36,244 bases of DNA from Rhodospirillales bacterium. GTDB lineage: Bacteria > Pseudomonadota > Alphaproteobacteria > Acetobacterales > Acetobacteraceae. Positions 23,961 to 32,594 of this stretch are shown here, piece after piece. Where the stretch lies: positions 1 to 36,244 of the forward strand of contig CANFKS010000040.1 in the NCBI GenBank assembly GCA_947447625.1, written 5' to 3'. The notes below the pieces were generated by a model that searched no databases, had not been told where the DNA came from, and saw only the letters and a program-made list of their open reading frames with translations. The position numbers and the translations under genes are program-made. Each line of letters starts with the position of its first letter. Positions within the stretch are counted from its first letter, which is position 1.

Positions 23961-25340
23961 ATGAGGCTGATCGGGCATCTGGATCGGGCCGAATCTTCGA
24001 TGATTACGGGTTGGGCAGTGGATCTCGATGAGCCGGAGAAGCGGATTGCGCTTGGGGTCTACGTTGGCTGCGAGACGCTGGGGCGGGTCGTGGCGGACCG
24101 GTTTCGGTGGGATCTGCCTGGGGCCGGAATCTTGGATGGATGCTGTTCCTTCGCGTTCGAACCGCCGCGGCCGCTGAACGAAGAGGATAGGGCCGCGCTG
24201 ACTTTGCGGGTGGAAGGATATCCGTTTCTGTTCACCGCGATGAGCCCGCATCCGGTGCAGCGGGATTTGCCGCGGCCGGAGGGGCGGGGGGGGCGGTGGC
24301 GCTGCGTGTTGCATATCGGTACCGAGAAGACGGGCACGAAGACGTTGCAGGGGTTTCTGGCCAAGAACCGGACGGCATTGGCAGAGCGCGGCTATTTCGT
24401 CCCGTTGAGCCTGGGTAGCGGGCTTGATCCCATGGTGATGAATTCTGACCTGCTCGCGCCGTATGCGCGGGCGGATCATGCGCCTGATCCGGCGGCGGGA
24501 GGCGGGCGGCGGGGGGCGGACCTGGCGGGATTCCGGGCGCGGATCCGCGAAGCGTTGGCAGCGGAGTTAGCGCGGGCGCCGGAGGCGTGTCACACGGTGC
24601 TGCTGTCGGCTGAGCATTGCCACAGCTGGTTGGGGGCGGGGTTCGAGGTGGAGGGGGTGTGGTCTTTGCTGGCTCCGTTCTGCTCGGATTTCCGGGTCTT
24701 GGTTTATCTGCGGCCGCAGCATGAGTTGGCGTTGAGCTGGTACGGCATGATGTTGCGGCAGGGGCGGGCCGACATGGTGGCATTGCCGCATTTCGAGGGG
24801 CGGGTGGGGGCGCCGGGTGACGTGCGGTTCGGGTATTTCGACTATGCCGGGTTGCTGGCGCGGTGGGGGGCGGTGTTCGGGCGGGCAGCGCTGGTGCCGC
24901 GGCGCTTCACCCGCGATGCGCTGGTGGCGGGGGATGTTGTGCGTGACGTGCTGGCGGTGTTGGGGATTGAGGATGTCGGGTTCGAGCGGCCGGAGCGGCT
25001 GAATACCAATTTCTCGGCGCCGGCGCAGCGGGTTCTGATGGGCTTGAACCGGGTGCTGGCGGGGTGGCCAGCGGCGGAGGCGGCAGAGATGCGGGGCTGG
25101 GTCATGCCGAGGCTTGAGGCTGGGGGCGGAATCCGGCCGGCGCGGGAGGCGATCCGCGCGTTCATGGCGCAGTTCGAGGCGAGCAACGAGGCGGTGCGCG
25201 CGGCGTGGTTTCATGAGCGGGCACGGCTGTTCGATGACGGCTACGCGGATTATCCGGAGGAGGAGGAAGCAGGGGACGAGGGCGAGATCTACGCGGTCAT
25301 CGCGCGGGTGTTGCAAGGGCGGATCAGGCCCGACGGCTGA
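23961..25340 (+). CDS. sulfotransferase-like protein with N-terminal accessory domain
   Basis: This is a two-part protein of 459 residues. Residues 1-100 form a small beta-rich domain with GWAVDLDEPEKRIALGVYVG and FRWDLPGAGILDGCCSFAFEP. I recall such domains on glycan-modifying enzymes. Residues ~115-320 begin with VLHIGTEKTGTKTLQGFL, the phosphosulfate-binding pattern (HIGxxKTGTxxLQ) of P-loop sulfotransferases. Later comes RVLVYLRPQHELALSWYG, resembling the 3'-phosphate-binding part. It probably transfers sulfate from PAPS to a surface glycan or lipid, but no PAPS or polysaccharide genes are nearby. The ATG at 23961 has GATGGA upstream. Its end overlaps the convergent MFS gene by 17 nt. Confidence 0.72.
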   Translation: MRLIGHLDRAESSMITGWAVDLDEPEKRIALGVYVGCETLGRVVADRFRWDLPGAGILDGCCSFAFEPPRPLNEEDRAALTLRVEGYPFLFTAMSPHPVQRDLPRPEGRGGRWRCVLHIGTEKTGTKTLQGFLAKNRTALAERGYFVPLSLGSGLDPMVMNSDLLAPYARADHAPDPAAGGGRRGADLAGFRARIREALAAELARAPEACHTVLLSAEHCHSWLGAGFEVEGVWSLLAPFCSDFRVLVYLRPQHELALSWYGMMLRQGRADMVALPHFEGRVGAPGDVRFGYFDYAGLLARWGAVFGRAALVPRRFTRDALVAGDVVRDVLAVLGIEDVGFERPERLNTNFSAPAQRVLMGLNRVLAGWPAAEAAEMRGWVMPRLEAGGGIRPAREAIRAFMAQFEASNEAVRAAWFHERARLFDDGYADYPEEEEAGDEGEIYAVIARVLQGRIRPDG

Positions 25341-26469
25341 GGAGGGCGAGCACCGCGGATGCGACGGCGAAGGCGGCGGTCAGGGGGCCGAAGCCGGTAA
25401 AACCGCTGGTTGCCACCATCATACCGCCAAGAGTTGCGGCACCGAGCCAGCCGATGCTGGCGCCGGTGACATTGAGGCCCAGTACGGTGCCGCGCACGGC
25501 CTCAGGCACGGCGGCCAGCATCGCCATCAAAGCGGGGCGGGCTAGGGCGTTGAACAAAACGTAGAGGAAGCCGAGGGCGAGGGAGGCGGGCAGGTTCGGG
25601 GTCCAGCCGTAGAGGGCGATGGCGGCGGCGGCGGAGCAGGCCATGCCGCAGGCGAAGGTCAGCCTTCGGTCGGGCAGACGGTCAGCGAGTTGGCCGCCGA
25701 GAACGGTGCCGAGGATATTGCCGAGGGCGAAAATAGCCAGCGGGATGGCGACGTCGGCGATGCCCAGGCTGTAGGTGGTTTGCAGGAAGGTTGCGAAATA
25801 CACCGCGGTGAGGCCGTAGCAGACCCGCTCGCCGATCCCCATGCCGAGCAGGCGCATGACGGGCAAGGTGAGGGCGGCGCGCAGGCCGCCGGCGCTGCCG
25901 GTGTGGCGGCGATGAGCGTCGGGCGGGTTGCGGCTGACGATCAGCAGGAACAGTGCGGCCATTGCGCCCAGGCCGGCGACGCTGATGTTGACGCCCCGCC
26001 AACCCACCGCGGCGCCGAGCATGGCGGCGAGCGGGACGCCGAGCACCAGGGTGAGGGATTGTCCGGCCATCACCCAGCCCAGCGCGCGGCCGCGCTGGCG
26101 GTCCGGCACGCGGGCGGAGATTTCGGCGTAGATCACCCCGGTGAACAACCCGGAGCAGGCACCGCCAAGGGTGGCCCACAGCGTGACGCCCAGGATGGTG
26201 TTGGACAGCGCGACGCCGATCATGCCGACAGCAAGTGCGAGCGGGCCGCCGATCAGGAAAGGGCGCCTGCCCCAGCGGTCGGAGCCGGCGCCGGCGAGCA
26301 TGGAGGCGACGCCCCAGGCGATCGAGGTCGCTGCCATGATGTTCGCGACCATGGGCACGCTGACCGCCAGGTCCCGCGCCATGTCGATCAGGAAGGGCGC
26401 CCGGGTGCTGCCGCTGCAGGAGGCCGCAAAGACGCCGAAACACCCGGCCGCGAGCAGCAGCCAGGGCAT
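25324..26469 (-). CDS. major facilitator superfamily transporter
   Basis: This 381-residue inner-membrane protein has about 12 hydrophobic segments. The loop after the second helix holds the MFS signature GAGSDRWGRRPF, and the middle loop is hydrophilic (SRNPPDAHRRHTG). The second-half counterpart is GGQLADRLPDRRL. It resembles drug/metabolite exporters in overall layout. The start at 26469 (MPWLLLAAGCFG) fits the first helix; no strong ribosome binding site is seen. The substrate is unknown. It lies 23 nt after the small gene 26493-26771 on the same strand, and converges on the sulfotransferase-like gene. Confidence 0.9.
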   Translation of the reverse strand: MPWLLLAAGCFGVFAASCSGSTRAPFLIDMARDLAVSVPMVANIMAATSIAWGVASMLAGAGSDRWGRRPFLIGGPLALAVGMIGVALSNTILGVTLWATLGGACSGLFTGVIYAEISARVPDRQRGRALGWVMAGQSLTLVLGVPLAAMLGAAVGWRGVNISVAGLGAMAALFLLIVSRNPPDAHRRHTGSAGGLRAALTLPVMRLLGMGIGERVCYGLTAVYFATFLQTTYSLGIADVAIPLAIFALGNILGTVLGGQLADRLPDRRLTFACGMACSAAAAIALYGWTPNLPASLALGFLYVLFNALARPALMAMLAAVPEAVRGTVLGLNVTGASIGWLGAATLGGMMVATSGFTGFGPLTAAFAVASAVLALLSRRA

Positions 26470-26492
26470 ACGGTCTGTGGTGGTGGGCTTGG

Positions 26493-26771
26493 TCAGTGTT
26501 GCGGCTTCTGGGGCGTCGCTCCGGCATCGCTCGGGCGGGTAGGCTGGCGCAACTGGCCGGAGCGAACGCCGTTGATGGCATTGTTGAGGACGCGGATGAC
26601 CTGTTCGTCGCCGAGCGAGGCGGAGAGGAAATGCAGCGTGGCGCCAAGCAGGGCGGAGGCGATGGATTGCGGGTTGACGCCGTCCTTGATCATGTCCTCG
26701 ACATAGGTTTCGAGCGCACGGCCCGCTTTGTCGAGGTCGGGCGGTGGGTTGTTGGGGTCGGGGTTCGACAT
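26493..26771 (-). CDS. small protein of unknown function
   Basis: This 92-residue product has a proline/asparagine-rich N-terminus (MSNPDPNNPPPDLDKAG) and a predicted helical core (ALETYVEDMIKDGVNPQSIA, then LGATLHFLSASLGDEQVIRVL). A Pro/Gln-rich tail follows. There is no signal peptide or membrane segment. I do not recognise a family. It lies between the Atm1-type exporter (30 nt upstream on the same strand) and the MFS gene, so the three are probably one transcript. The balanced amino-acid pattern suggests a real gene. Confidence 0.7.
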   Translation of the reverse strand: MSNPDPNNPPPDLDKAGRALETYVEDMIKDGVNPQSIASALLGATLHFLSASLGDEQVIRVLNNAINGVRSGQLRQPTRPSDAGATPQKPQH

Positions 26772-26801
26772 CGGGGTGGTCTTTCGGTTGCTGAGGGAGG
26801 C

Positions 26802-28646
26802 TCAGGCGGTGATGGGTTCGGACTGGTCGGCCTGCTCGGCTTGCATCGCCCACATCCGGGCGTAGAGCCCGTCTTGGGCGAGAAGGTCAGCATGGGTGCC
26901 GCGCTCGGCGATCATACCCTGGTCGAGCACGATGATCTCGTCGGCATCGACCACGGTGGAGAGGCGGTGGGCGATGGTGAGGGTGGTGCGGTGTTCTGCG
27001 AGTTCGCGAAGTGCGGCCTGGATGTCCTGCTCGGTGCGGGTGTCCAGCGCGGAGGTGGCTTCGTCGAGGACGAGGATGGGCGGGTTTTTCAGGATGGTGC
27101 GGGCGATGGCGACGCGCTGTTTTTCGCCGCCGGAGAGCTTGAGGCCGCGTTCGCCAACGCGGGTGTCGTAGCCGTCGGGCAGGCGCAGGACGAAATCATG
27201 GACCTGGGCGAGCCGCGCGGCCTGCTCGATTTCGGTTTGGGTGGCGCCGGGGCGGCCATAGGCGATGTTGTAGCGGATGGTGTCGTTGAACAGCACGGTG
27301 TCCTGCGGCACGACGCCGATGCAGCCGCGCAGGCTGTCCTGGCTGATGTCGCGGACGTCATGCCCGTCGATGGAGACGCTGCCGCCGGTGACGTCATAGA
27401 AGCGGAACAGCAGGCGGGAGATGGTGGATTTGCCGGCGCCGGTGGAGCCGACGATGGCGAGCGAGCGGCCCCGCGGGATGCGGAAGGAGATGCCCTTGAG
27501 GATGCCGCGATCCGGCCGGTAGCCGAATTCGACGGTCTCGAACACCACCTCGCCTTGGACGTTGGTGAGCGTCGTGGCATTGGGCTTGTCGGCGACCTCT
27601 TGTTCGAGGGCCATGAGGCGGAACATCTGCTCCATGTCGACCAGGCCTTGCTTGATTTCGCGATAGACGAAGCCGAGCATGTTGAGGGGCTGGTAGAGCT
27701 GCATCAGATAGGTGTTGACCAGGACGAATTTGCCGACGCTCATCGAGCCGTCCTGCACGCCCTGGGCTGCGAGCAGCATCACCAAAGTCAGTCCGATGGC
27801 GATGATGGCGGCCTGGCCGAGGTTGAGCATGTTGAGCGAGACCTGGCTTTTGACGGCGGCCTTCTCGTAGCGGGCGAGGGCGGCGTCGAAGCGGGCGGTC
27901 TCCAGTGTCTCGTTGCCGAAATATTTGACGGTTTCGAAATTGAGCAGGCTGTCGATCGCCTTGGTCTGCGCTTCGCTGTCGCTCTCGTTCATGGAGCGGC
28001 GGATGCGCACGCGGTAGCCGGAGTAGGAGACGGTGAAGCCGAGATAAAGCGCGATGGCGACGCCGGTGATCAGGGCGAAGCGCCAGTCGAACACCGTCCA
28101 GATGATGGCGGTGACGAGGATGACCTCGAGGAGGGTGGGCAGGACGTTGAAGACGGCGAGGCGCAAGACGTTCTGGACGCCCTGGGTGCCGCGCTCGATG
28201 GCGCGGGACATGCCGCCGGTCTGCCGGTCGAGATGGAAGCGCAGCGAGAGGCGGTGAAGGTGGCGGAATGTTTCGAGCGCCACGGTGCGGGCGGCACGCT
28301 GCTGCACGGCGGCGAAGATTGCGTCGCGGAATTCGCCGAAGAAGGAGGCGGAGACGCGGAGCAGCCCGTAGCCGAGGATCAGGGCGGCAGGGATGACGAT
28401 GAGGACGGTCCGGCCGGGGAGGTTGGCGGGGGTCAGCGCGTCAACGGCTGCGGCGTAGGCGAGCGGGACCAGCACATTGGCGCCCTTGGCGGCCACCAGG
28501 AACAGCGAGGAGATGATGACGCGGATATGGGAGGCGATGTCGCCCTGTGGCCAGAGGTAGGGCAGCAGGTCGCGGATGGTCTGCAGACCGGAGCGCGTGT
28601 CCGCGGGGGCTGACTGGGTGTTCGATTGTGCGGCCGTGCTTCTCAT
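26802..28646 (-). CDS. Atm1/HMT1-type ABC exporter, fused permease and ATPase
   Basis: This is a half-transporter of 614 residues that works as a homodimer. The membrane part (about 1-330) has six helices, with SLRFHLDRQTGGMSRAIERGT and LLNFETVKYFGNE, segments characteristic of the Atm1 group. The ATPase part has Walker A GSTGAGKST, signature LSGGEKQRVAIAR, Walker B ILVLDEATSALD and the switch IAHRLSTVVDAD. Relatives export glutathione-bound metal, persulfide or heavy-metal conjugates. The ATG at 28646 gives the usual N-terminus; in-frame starts further upstream are possible, and none has a clear ribosome binding site. It is divergent from the Nudix gene. Confidence 0.93.
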   Translation of the reverse strand: MRSTAAQSNTQSAPADTRSGLQTIRDLLPYLWPQGDIASHIRVIISSLFLVAAKGANVLVPLAYAAAVDALTPANLPGRTVLIVIPAALILGYGLLRVSASFFGEFRDAIFAAVQQRAARTVALETFRHLHRLSLRFHLDRQTGGMSRAIERGTQGVQNVLRLAVFNVLPTLLEVILVTAIIWTVFDWRFALITGVAIALYLGFTVSYSGYRVRIRRSMNESDSEAQTKAIDSLLNFETVKYFGNETLETARFDAALARYEKAAVKSQVSLNMLNLGQAAIIAIGLTLVMLLAAQGVQDGSMSVGKFVLVNTYLMQLYQPLNMLGFVYREIKQGLVDMEQMFRLMALEQEVADKPNATTLTNVQGEVVFETVEFGYRPDRGILKGISFRIPRGRSLAIVGSTGAGKSTISRLLFRFYDVTGGSVSIDGHDVRDISQDSLRGCIGVVPQDTVLFNDTIRYNIAYGRPGATQTEIEQAARLAQVHDFVLRLPDGYDTRVGERGLKLSGGEKQRVAIARTILKNPPILVLDEATSALDTRTEQDIQAALRELAEHRTTLTIAHRLSTVVDADEIIVLDQGMIAERGTHADLLAQDGLYARMWAMQAEQADQSEPITA

Positions 28647-28665
28647 GATGAGCGATGTGGCACGC

Positions 28666-28689
28666 GCCCGGCTGCAATGAAAGCCGGGC
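28666..28689. promoter_or_regulatory. perfect 8-bp GC-rich hairpin between divergent genes
   Basis: GCCCGGCT (28666-28673) and AGCCGGGC (28682-28689) flank an 8-base loop in the 80-base gap between the Atm1-type exporter and the Nudix gene. It could be an operator for the divergent promoters or a 5'-leader hairpin. No partner protein is evident. Confidence 0.35.
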
Positions 28690-28726
28690 ATTGGGAAGGA
28701 TGGCTGATCCGCGCTAGGTGCAGGGC

Positions 28727-29542
28727 ATGTCAAAGTTTTTGAGCCACATCCAGGCCTGCAATACGGCGGTCCTGCCGGGCAACCGCTTGCAGTTTCGTCT
28801 TGGAACGACACGGGTCGGATGGGTTCGGCCGGAACTGGCGGATGTACTGGAAAAATTCGACGGTATCGACCGCAACCGGGAGGCTGTGAGCCTGCATGAT
28901 CCGGCGGCGCTGCCGGGTGTGGCGCGGGAGGTGGCGCGGCTTGGGTTGGTGCGCCATCGGGGCGAGGCGTTCGACGTGCGGGCGGAGCCGGGGCGGCCGG
29001 TGTTGTCGACGATCGACCGGGGGGCGTTGCCGGCGTTCGGCATCCAGGCGCAGGGCGTGCATGTCAACGGCTTGGTGCGCCGGGCGGATGGGCTGCATGT
29101 CTGGGTGGCCAAGCGGGCGGCCAACAAGGCGCTTGATCCGGGCAAGTATGATCACATCGTGGCTGGCGGCACGCCGGCCGGACATTCTGCGTGGCAGACG
29201 CTGATCAAGGAAGCCGCCGAGGAGGCGGCGATTCCGCAGGCGATCGCGATCGAGGCGCGCCTGGTGTGCACGATCAACTATGCGATGGAGCGGCCGGAAG
29301 GGCTGCGGCGGGATCTGCTGCAGTGCTATGATCTGGAGGTGCCGGAGGATTTCACGCCAGTGCCGGATGACGGGGAGGTCGAGCGGTTCGAGCTGTGGCC
29401 GATCGGGCGGGTGTTCGAGACGGTGCGCGACACGGACCTGTTCAAATTCAATGTGAGCGTGGTGCTGATCGATCTGTTCCTGCGCGAGGGGCTGATCGAG
29501 GGCGAGGCGGCGGTCAAAGTGCGACAGGCGCTCGGGGGGTGA
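28727..29542 (+). CDS. Nudix hydrolase with DUF4743-type N-terminal domain
   Basis: This 271-residue protein starts with a domain of about 115 residues (MSKFLSHIQACNTAVLPGN onward). It then has a Nudix domain with HVNGLVRRADGLHVWVAKRA and the box region GGTPAGHSAWQTLIKEAAEEAAIP. The catalytic EAAEEA helix is kept, but the usual upstream Glu of the box is His. This layout matches the family related to thiamine-pyrophosphokinase-associated Nudix proteins, and the substrate may be a thiamine-type pyrophosphate. I use the ATG at 28727; a GTG at 28718 is also in frame. Confidence 0.88.
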   Translation: MSKFLSHIQACNTAVLPGNRLQFRLGTTRVGWVRPELADVLEKFDGIDRNREAVSLHDPAALPGVAREVARLGLVRHRGEAFDVRAEPGRPVLSTIDRGALPAFGIQAQGVHVNGLVRRADGLHVWVAKRAANKALDPGKYDHIVAGGTPAGHSAWQTLIKEAAEEAAIPQAIAIEARLVCTINYAMERPEGLRRDLLQCYDLEVPEDFTPVPDDGEVERFELWPIGRVFETVRDTDLFKFNVSVVLIDLFLREGLIEGEAAVKVRQALGG

Positions 29543-29606
29543 CGGGCCCATGGACACTCCCCGATTTTGGGACGAGCATGCGGCCTGAATAGAGGGGAAA
29601 CAGCCA

Positions 29607-30665
29607 ATGCGCGTCACCACAGCCCTGCCTTACACCGATTGGCGGACCTGTGGCCCGGCGGCTGCACAGGCCGAGGCGGACGGGTTCGATGGTGTGACGG
29701 TGCCGGAACTCGCGCATGATCCGTTCATCCCGCTTGCCATGGGGGCCCTGGGGTCAAGCCGGCTCGAACTGGCAAGCTCGGTCGCGATTGCGTTTCCGCG
29801 CAGCCCCATGATCGTCGCCAATCTGGCGTGGGATCTTGCGGTGAATTCGGGAGGGCGCTTCACGCTTGGATTGGGCACGCAGGTCAAGCCGCATAACGAG
29901 CGGCGGTTTTCGGTGCCGTGGATTTCGCCGGCGCCGCGGATGGCGGAATACGTGCAGGCGCTGCGGGCGATATGGCGCTGCTGGGAGAAGGGAGAGAAGC
30001 TTGATTTCAAAGGGAAATTCTTCACCTTCAACCTGATGACGCCGGAGTTTTCGCCCAAGCCGTCGGGCCTGCCGATGGTGCCGGTGATGATCGCGGCGGT
30101 CGGCCCGGAGATGCAGAAGGCGGCGGCGCGGCACTGCGACGGCGTGCGGCTGCATGGGTTCGCCACGCGGGACTATGTGGAGAAAGTGGTGCGTCCGCTG
30201 CTCGCAGCCGAACTGGAGAAGGGCGGACGGAATTTCGATCATTTCGAGGTGACCGGCGGCGGGTTCATCGCCACGGGGCCGGACGAGGCCACGGTGAAGG
30301 CGGCGGCGGAGAAGATTCGCTATCGGGTGGCGTTCTATGGTTCGACGCCGGCTTATCGCGGGGTGTTCGACATTCATGGCGTCACGGATCTGGGCGTGAA
30401 GCTGCATGAGGCGTCACGCCGCGGGGAGTGGAGCACCATGGCGTCGCTGGTGCCCGATGATGTGTTGGAGCTGTTCTGCGCGCGGGCGACCTACGACACG
30501 CTGCCCGAGGCGATCGGCCGGCGCTTCGGCGGCATCGCGGATGCGGTGGGCATCGAGTTCCAGCCGGGCGATGACGCGCGGACGCGCCGCAAGGTGCTGG
30601 ATGGGCTGAAGGAGATCCCCTCGACGTTCCAGGGCTTCAAAACCAGTTGGACAACGCCGACCTGA
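29607..30665 (+). CDS. luciferase-like flavin monooxygenase/oxidoreductase
   Basis: This 352-residue TIM-barrel protein belongs to the bacterial-luciferase superfamily, with FDGVTVPELAHDPFIPLAMG, LELASSVAIAFPRSPMIVANLAWDLA and GGRFTLGLGTQVKPHNERRF. C-terminal segments include LVPDDVLELFCARATYDTLPEAIGRRFGG. Its layout resembles the TIGR03617 group of F420-dependent LLM-class proteins. F420 synthesis is rare in proteobacteria and no such gene is here, so FMN is equally possible. A good Shine-Dalgarno sequence (GAGGGGAAAC) precedes the ATG at 29607. The substrate is unknown. Confidence 0.85.
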   Translation: MRVTTALPYTDWRTCGPAAAQAEADGFDGVTVPELAHDPFIPLAMGALGSSRLELASSVAIAFPRSPMIVANLAWDLAVNSGGRFTLGLGTQVKPHNERRFSVPWISPAPRMAEYVQALRAIWRCWEKGEKLDFKGKFFTFNLMTPEFSPKPSGLPMVPVMIAAVGPEMQKAAARHCDGVRLHGFATRDYVEKVVRPLLAAELEKGGRNFDHFEVTGGGFIATGPDEATVKAAAEKIRYRVAFYGSTPAYRGVFDIHGVTDLGVKLHEASRRGEWSTMASLVPDDVLELFCARATYDTLPEAIGRRFGGIADAVGIEFQPGDDARTRRKVLDGLKEIPSTFQGFKTSWTTPT

Positions 30666-30742
30666 CGCATCCGTCGGTTGCAAGCGCAGCCGGCGGGCCG
30701 CATATGGCATTCCGCAACCTTTGAACGGCCGCACGCACCGCC

Positions 30743-31876
30743 ATGGACACAGCGCAGCCCGATATCCAGCATCAGCACGTCAGCTTCGATGACGGGCTGA
30801 TGCTTGAGTGTGGCCAGACGCTGGCCGGGTTGATCGTGGCGTATCGGACCTATGGCGCCCTCAATGCCGAGAAGTCCAACGCGATCCTGATCTGCCATGC
30901 GCTGACCGGCGACCAGTATGTCGCCGAGACCCATCCGGTGACGGGCAAGGGCGGCTGGTGGGACCTGGTGGTGGGGCCGGGGTTGCCGATCGACACCACG
31001 CGGTTTTTCGTGATCTGCACCAATGTGCTGGGCGGCTGCATGGGCTCGACCGGGCCGCGCGAGGCCCGCGATGGGACCGTGGGGCTGTGGGGGACGGATT
31101 TTCCGCCGGTCACCATCAAGGACATGGTGAGCGCGCAGAAGCGTCTGATTGACCATTTCGGCATTGCCCGGCTGTTCGCCGTGGTGGGCGGCTCGATGGG
31201 CGGGATGCAGGTTCTGCAATGGGCGTCGTCGTATCCCGACATGGTCTTCGCCGCCGTGCCGATCGCGACGGCGGCCTATCATTCGGCACAGAACATCGCG
31301 TTCAACGAGGTCGGCCGCCAGTCGATCTTCTCCGACCCCGATTACGCCGCGGGGCGGTACTGGGAACATGACCGGATTCCGGCGCGTGGCCTCGCCGTCG
31401 CCCGCATGGTGGCGCACATCACGTATTTGTCCGAGGAGGCACTGACCCGCAAGTTCGGGCGGCGGGTGCGCGGCGCGCAGTCGATCGCCGGGTTTGCCGA
31501 TATGTTTGAGGTCGAGAGCTATCTGCGCCATCAGGGCAGCACGTTCGTGCGCCGGTTCGACGCCAATTCCTACCTCACGATCACCCGCGCAACCGATTAT
31601 TTCGACCTGGCCGAGGAGCATGGCGGTGATCTTGCGGCAGCGTTCAAGGGGACGCGGACGCGGTTCTGCCTGATCTCGTTCTCGTCGGACTGGCTCTACC
31701 CGACGGCCGAGAGCCGGGCGATCGCGCGGGCGCTCAACGGGGCGGCGGCCAATGTGAGCTTCGTCGAGATCGCCTCGGACAAGGGACATGACGCATTCCT
31801 GCTCGATGAGCCGGATTTCCATCGGGCGCTGCAGGGCTTCCTGTCCGGCTGTGCCGAACATGCGGGGCTGCCTTGA
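30743..31876 (+). CDS. metX: homoserine O-acetyltransferase
   Basis: MetX activates homoserine with acetyl-CoA, the first step toward methionine. The 377-residue alpha/beta-hydrolase has the nucleophile elbow GGSMGGMQ (Ser151). Asp316 lies in SDWLYPT and His349 in GHDAFL, completing the catalytic triad. [12 protein letters not shown] and [12 protein letters not shown] are conserved family segments. It is followed by metW with a 1-nt overlap, the usual alphaproteobacterial pair. I looked for a SAM-II riboswitch in the 77 bases upstream and did not see one. Some relatives use succinyl-CoA, which the motifs here do not exclude. Confidence 0.97.
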   Translation: MDTAQPDIQHQHVSFDDGLMLECGQTLAGLIVAYRTYGALNAEKSNAILICHALTGDQYVAETHPVTGKGGWWDLVVGPGLPIDTTRFFVICTNVLGGCMGSTGPREARDGTVGLWGTDFPPVTIKDMVSAQKRLIDHFGIARLFAVVGGSMGGMQVLQWASSYPDMVFAAVPIATAAYHSAQNIAFNEVGRQSIFSDPDYAAGRYWEHDRIPARGLAVARMVAHITYLSEEALTRKFGRRVRGAQSIAGFADMFEVESYLRHQGSTFVRRFDANSYLTITRATDYFDLAEEHGGDLAAAFKGTRTRFCLISFSSDWLYPTAESRAIARALNGAAANVSFVEIASDKGHDAFLLDEPDFHRALQGFLSGCAEHAGLP

Positions 31877-32517
31877 TGGATGCGCGGGCTGAACCGGTTC
31901 GGTATGTGGCCAAGAACATGCGGCTCGATCTGCGGCTGATCGCAGAGATGATCGAACCGGGCACGCGGGTGCTGGATATCGGCTCGGGCGATGGCACGCT
32001 GATCGACCATCTCTATCGCACCAAGGGATGCGATGCGCGCGGCATCGAGATCGACATGGCCGAAGTCACCCGATCCGTGGTGCATGGGCTGCCGGTGATG
32101 CATGGCGATGCCGATTCCGACCTTGCCCAGTATCCGGACGGGGCCTTCGATTATGTCGTGCTGTCCCGCACGTTGCAGGCGGTCGAGCGGCCGCGCCAGG
32201 TGTTGGCGCAGATGCTGCGGATCGGCACGCGCGCGCTGGTGAGTTTTCCCAATTTCGGCCATTGGCAGGTGCGCTGGCAGTTGCTGTGGAGCGGGCGCAT
32301 GCCGATGACGTCGGTGTGGGCCAAGCCCTGGCACGAGACGCCGAACATCCACCCCTGCACCATCCGCGACTTCTTCGTGCTGTGCGCCGAAGAGGGGTAT
32401 GTGGTCGAGAAATGGCTTGCGGTTGACGAGGAGGGGCGCCGCGCGCCGCGCCGCCGGTCGGCGGCGCTGGCCAATCTGTTCGGCGAGCAGGCGCTGTTCC
32501 AGCTGCGCCGCGGCTGA
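31876..32517 (+). CDS. metW: methionine biosynthesis protein MetW
   Basis: MetW is a methyltransferase-like partner of MetX needed for full homoserine acetylation in several proteobacteria. The 213-residue product has the SAM-type motif RVLDIGSGDGTLIDHL, then ARGIEIDMAEV and FDYVVLSRTLQAVERP, and SFPNFGHWQVRWQLLWSGRMP. The latter is a family hallmark, as is KPWHETPNIHPCTIRDF. The ATG at 31876 overlaps the metX stop (TGATG). It ends 77 nt before the chorismate mutase gene, so a single transcript from metX to tyrC is possible. Confidence 0.96.
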   Translation: MDARAEPVRYVAKNMRLDLRLIAEMIEPGTRVLDIGSGDGTLIDHLYRTKGCDARGIEIDMAEVTRSVVHGLPVMHGDADSDLAQYPDGAFDYVVLSRTLQAVERPRQVLAQMLRIGTRALVSFPNFGHWQVRWQLLWSGRMPMTSVWAKPWHETPNIHPCTIRDFFVLCAEEGYVVEKWLAVDEEGRRAPRRRSAALANLFGEQALFQLRRG

Positions 32518-32594
32518 CTTCGACCGGTTTCGTGTCCACGTCTTTGCAGGGCGGGGGGCATCGGCTATTGCAGAACGCCACAGATGAAGCGCCC

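Noticed and set aside
26496-28613. 705-codon plus-strand open frame opposite the Atm1-type exporter
   Set aside because: Low-complexity Gly/Asp/Glu/Ala product; the opposite strand holds all ABC motifs in order.
30666-30742. SAM-II riboswitch upstream of metX
   Set aside because: The region has a few GC-rich inverted words but not the conserved pseudoknot pattern I know for that class.
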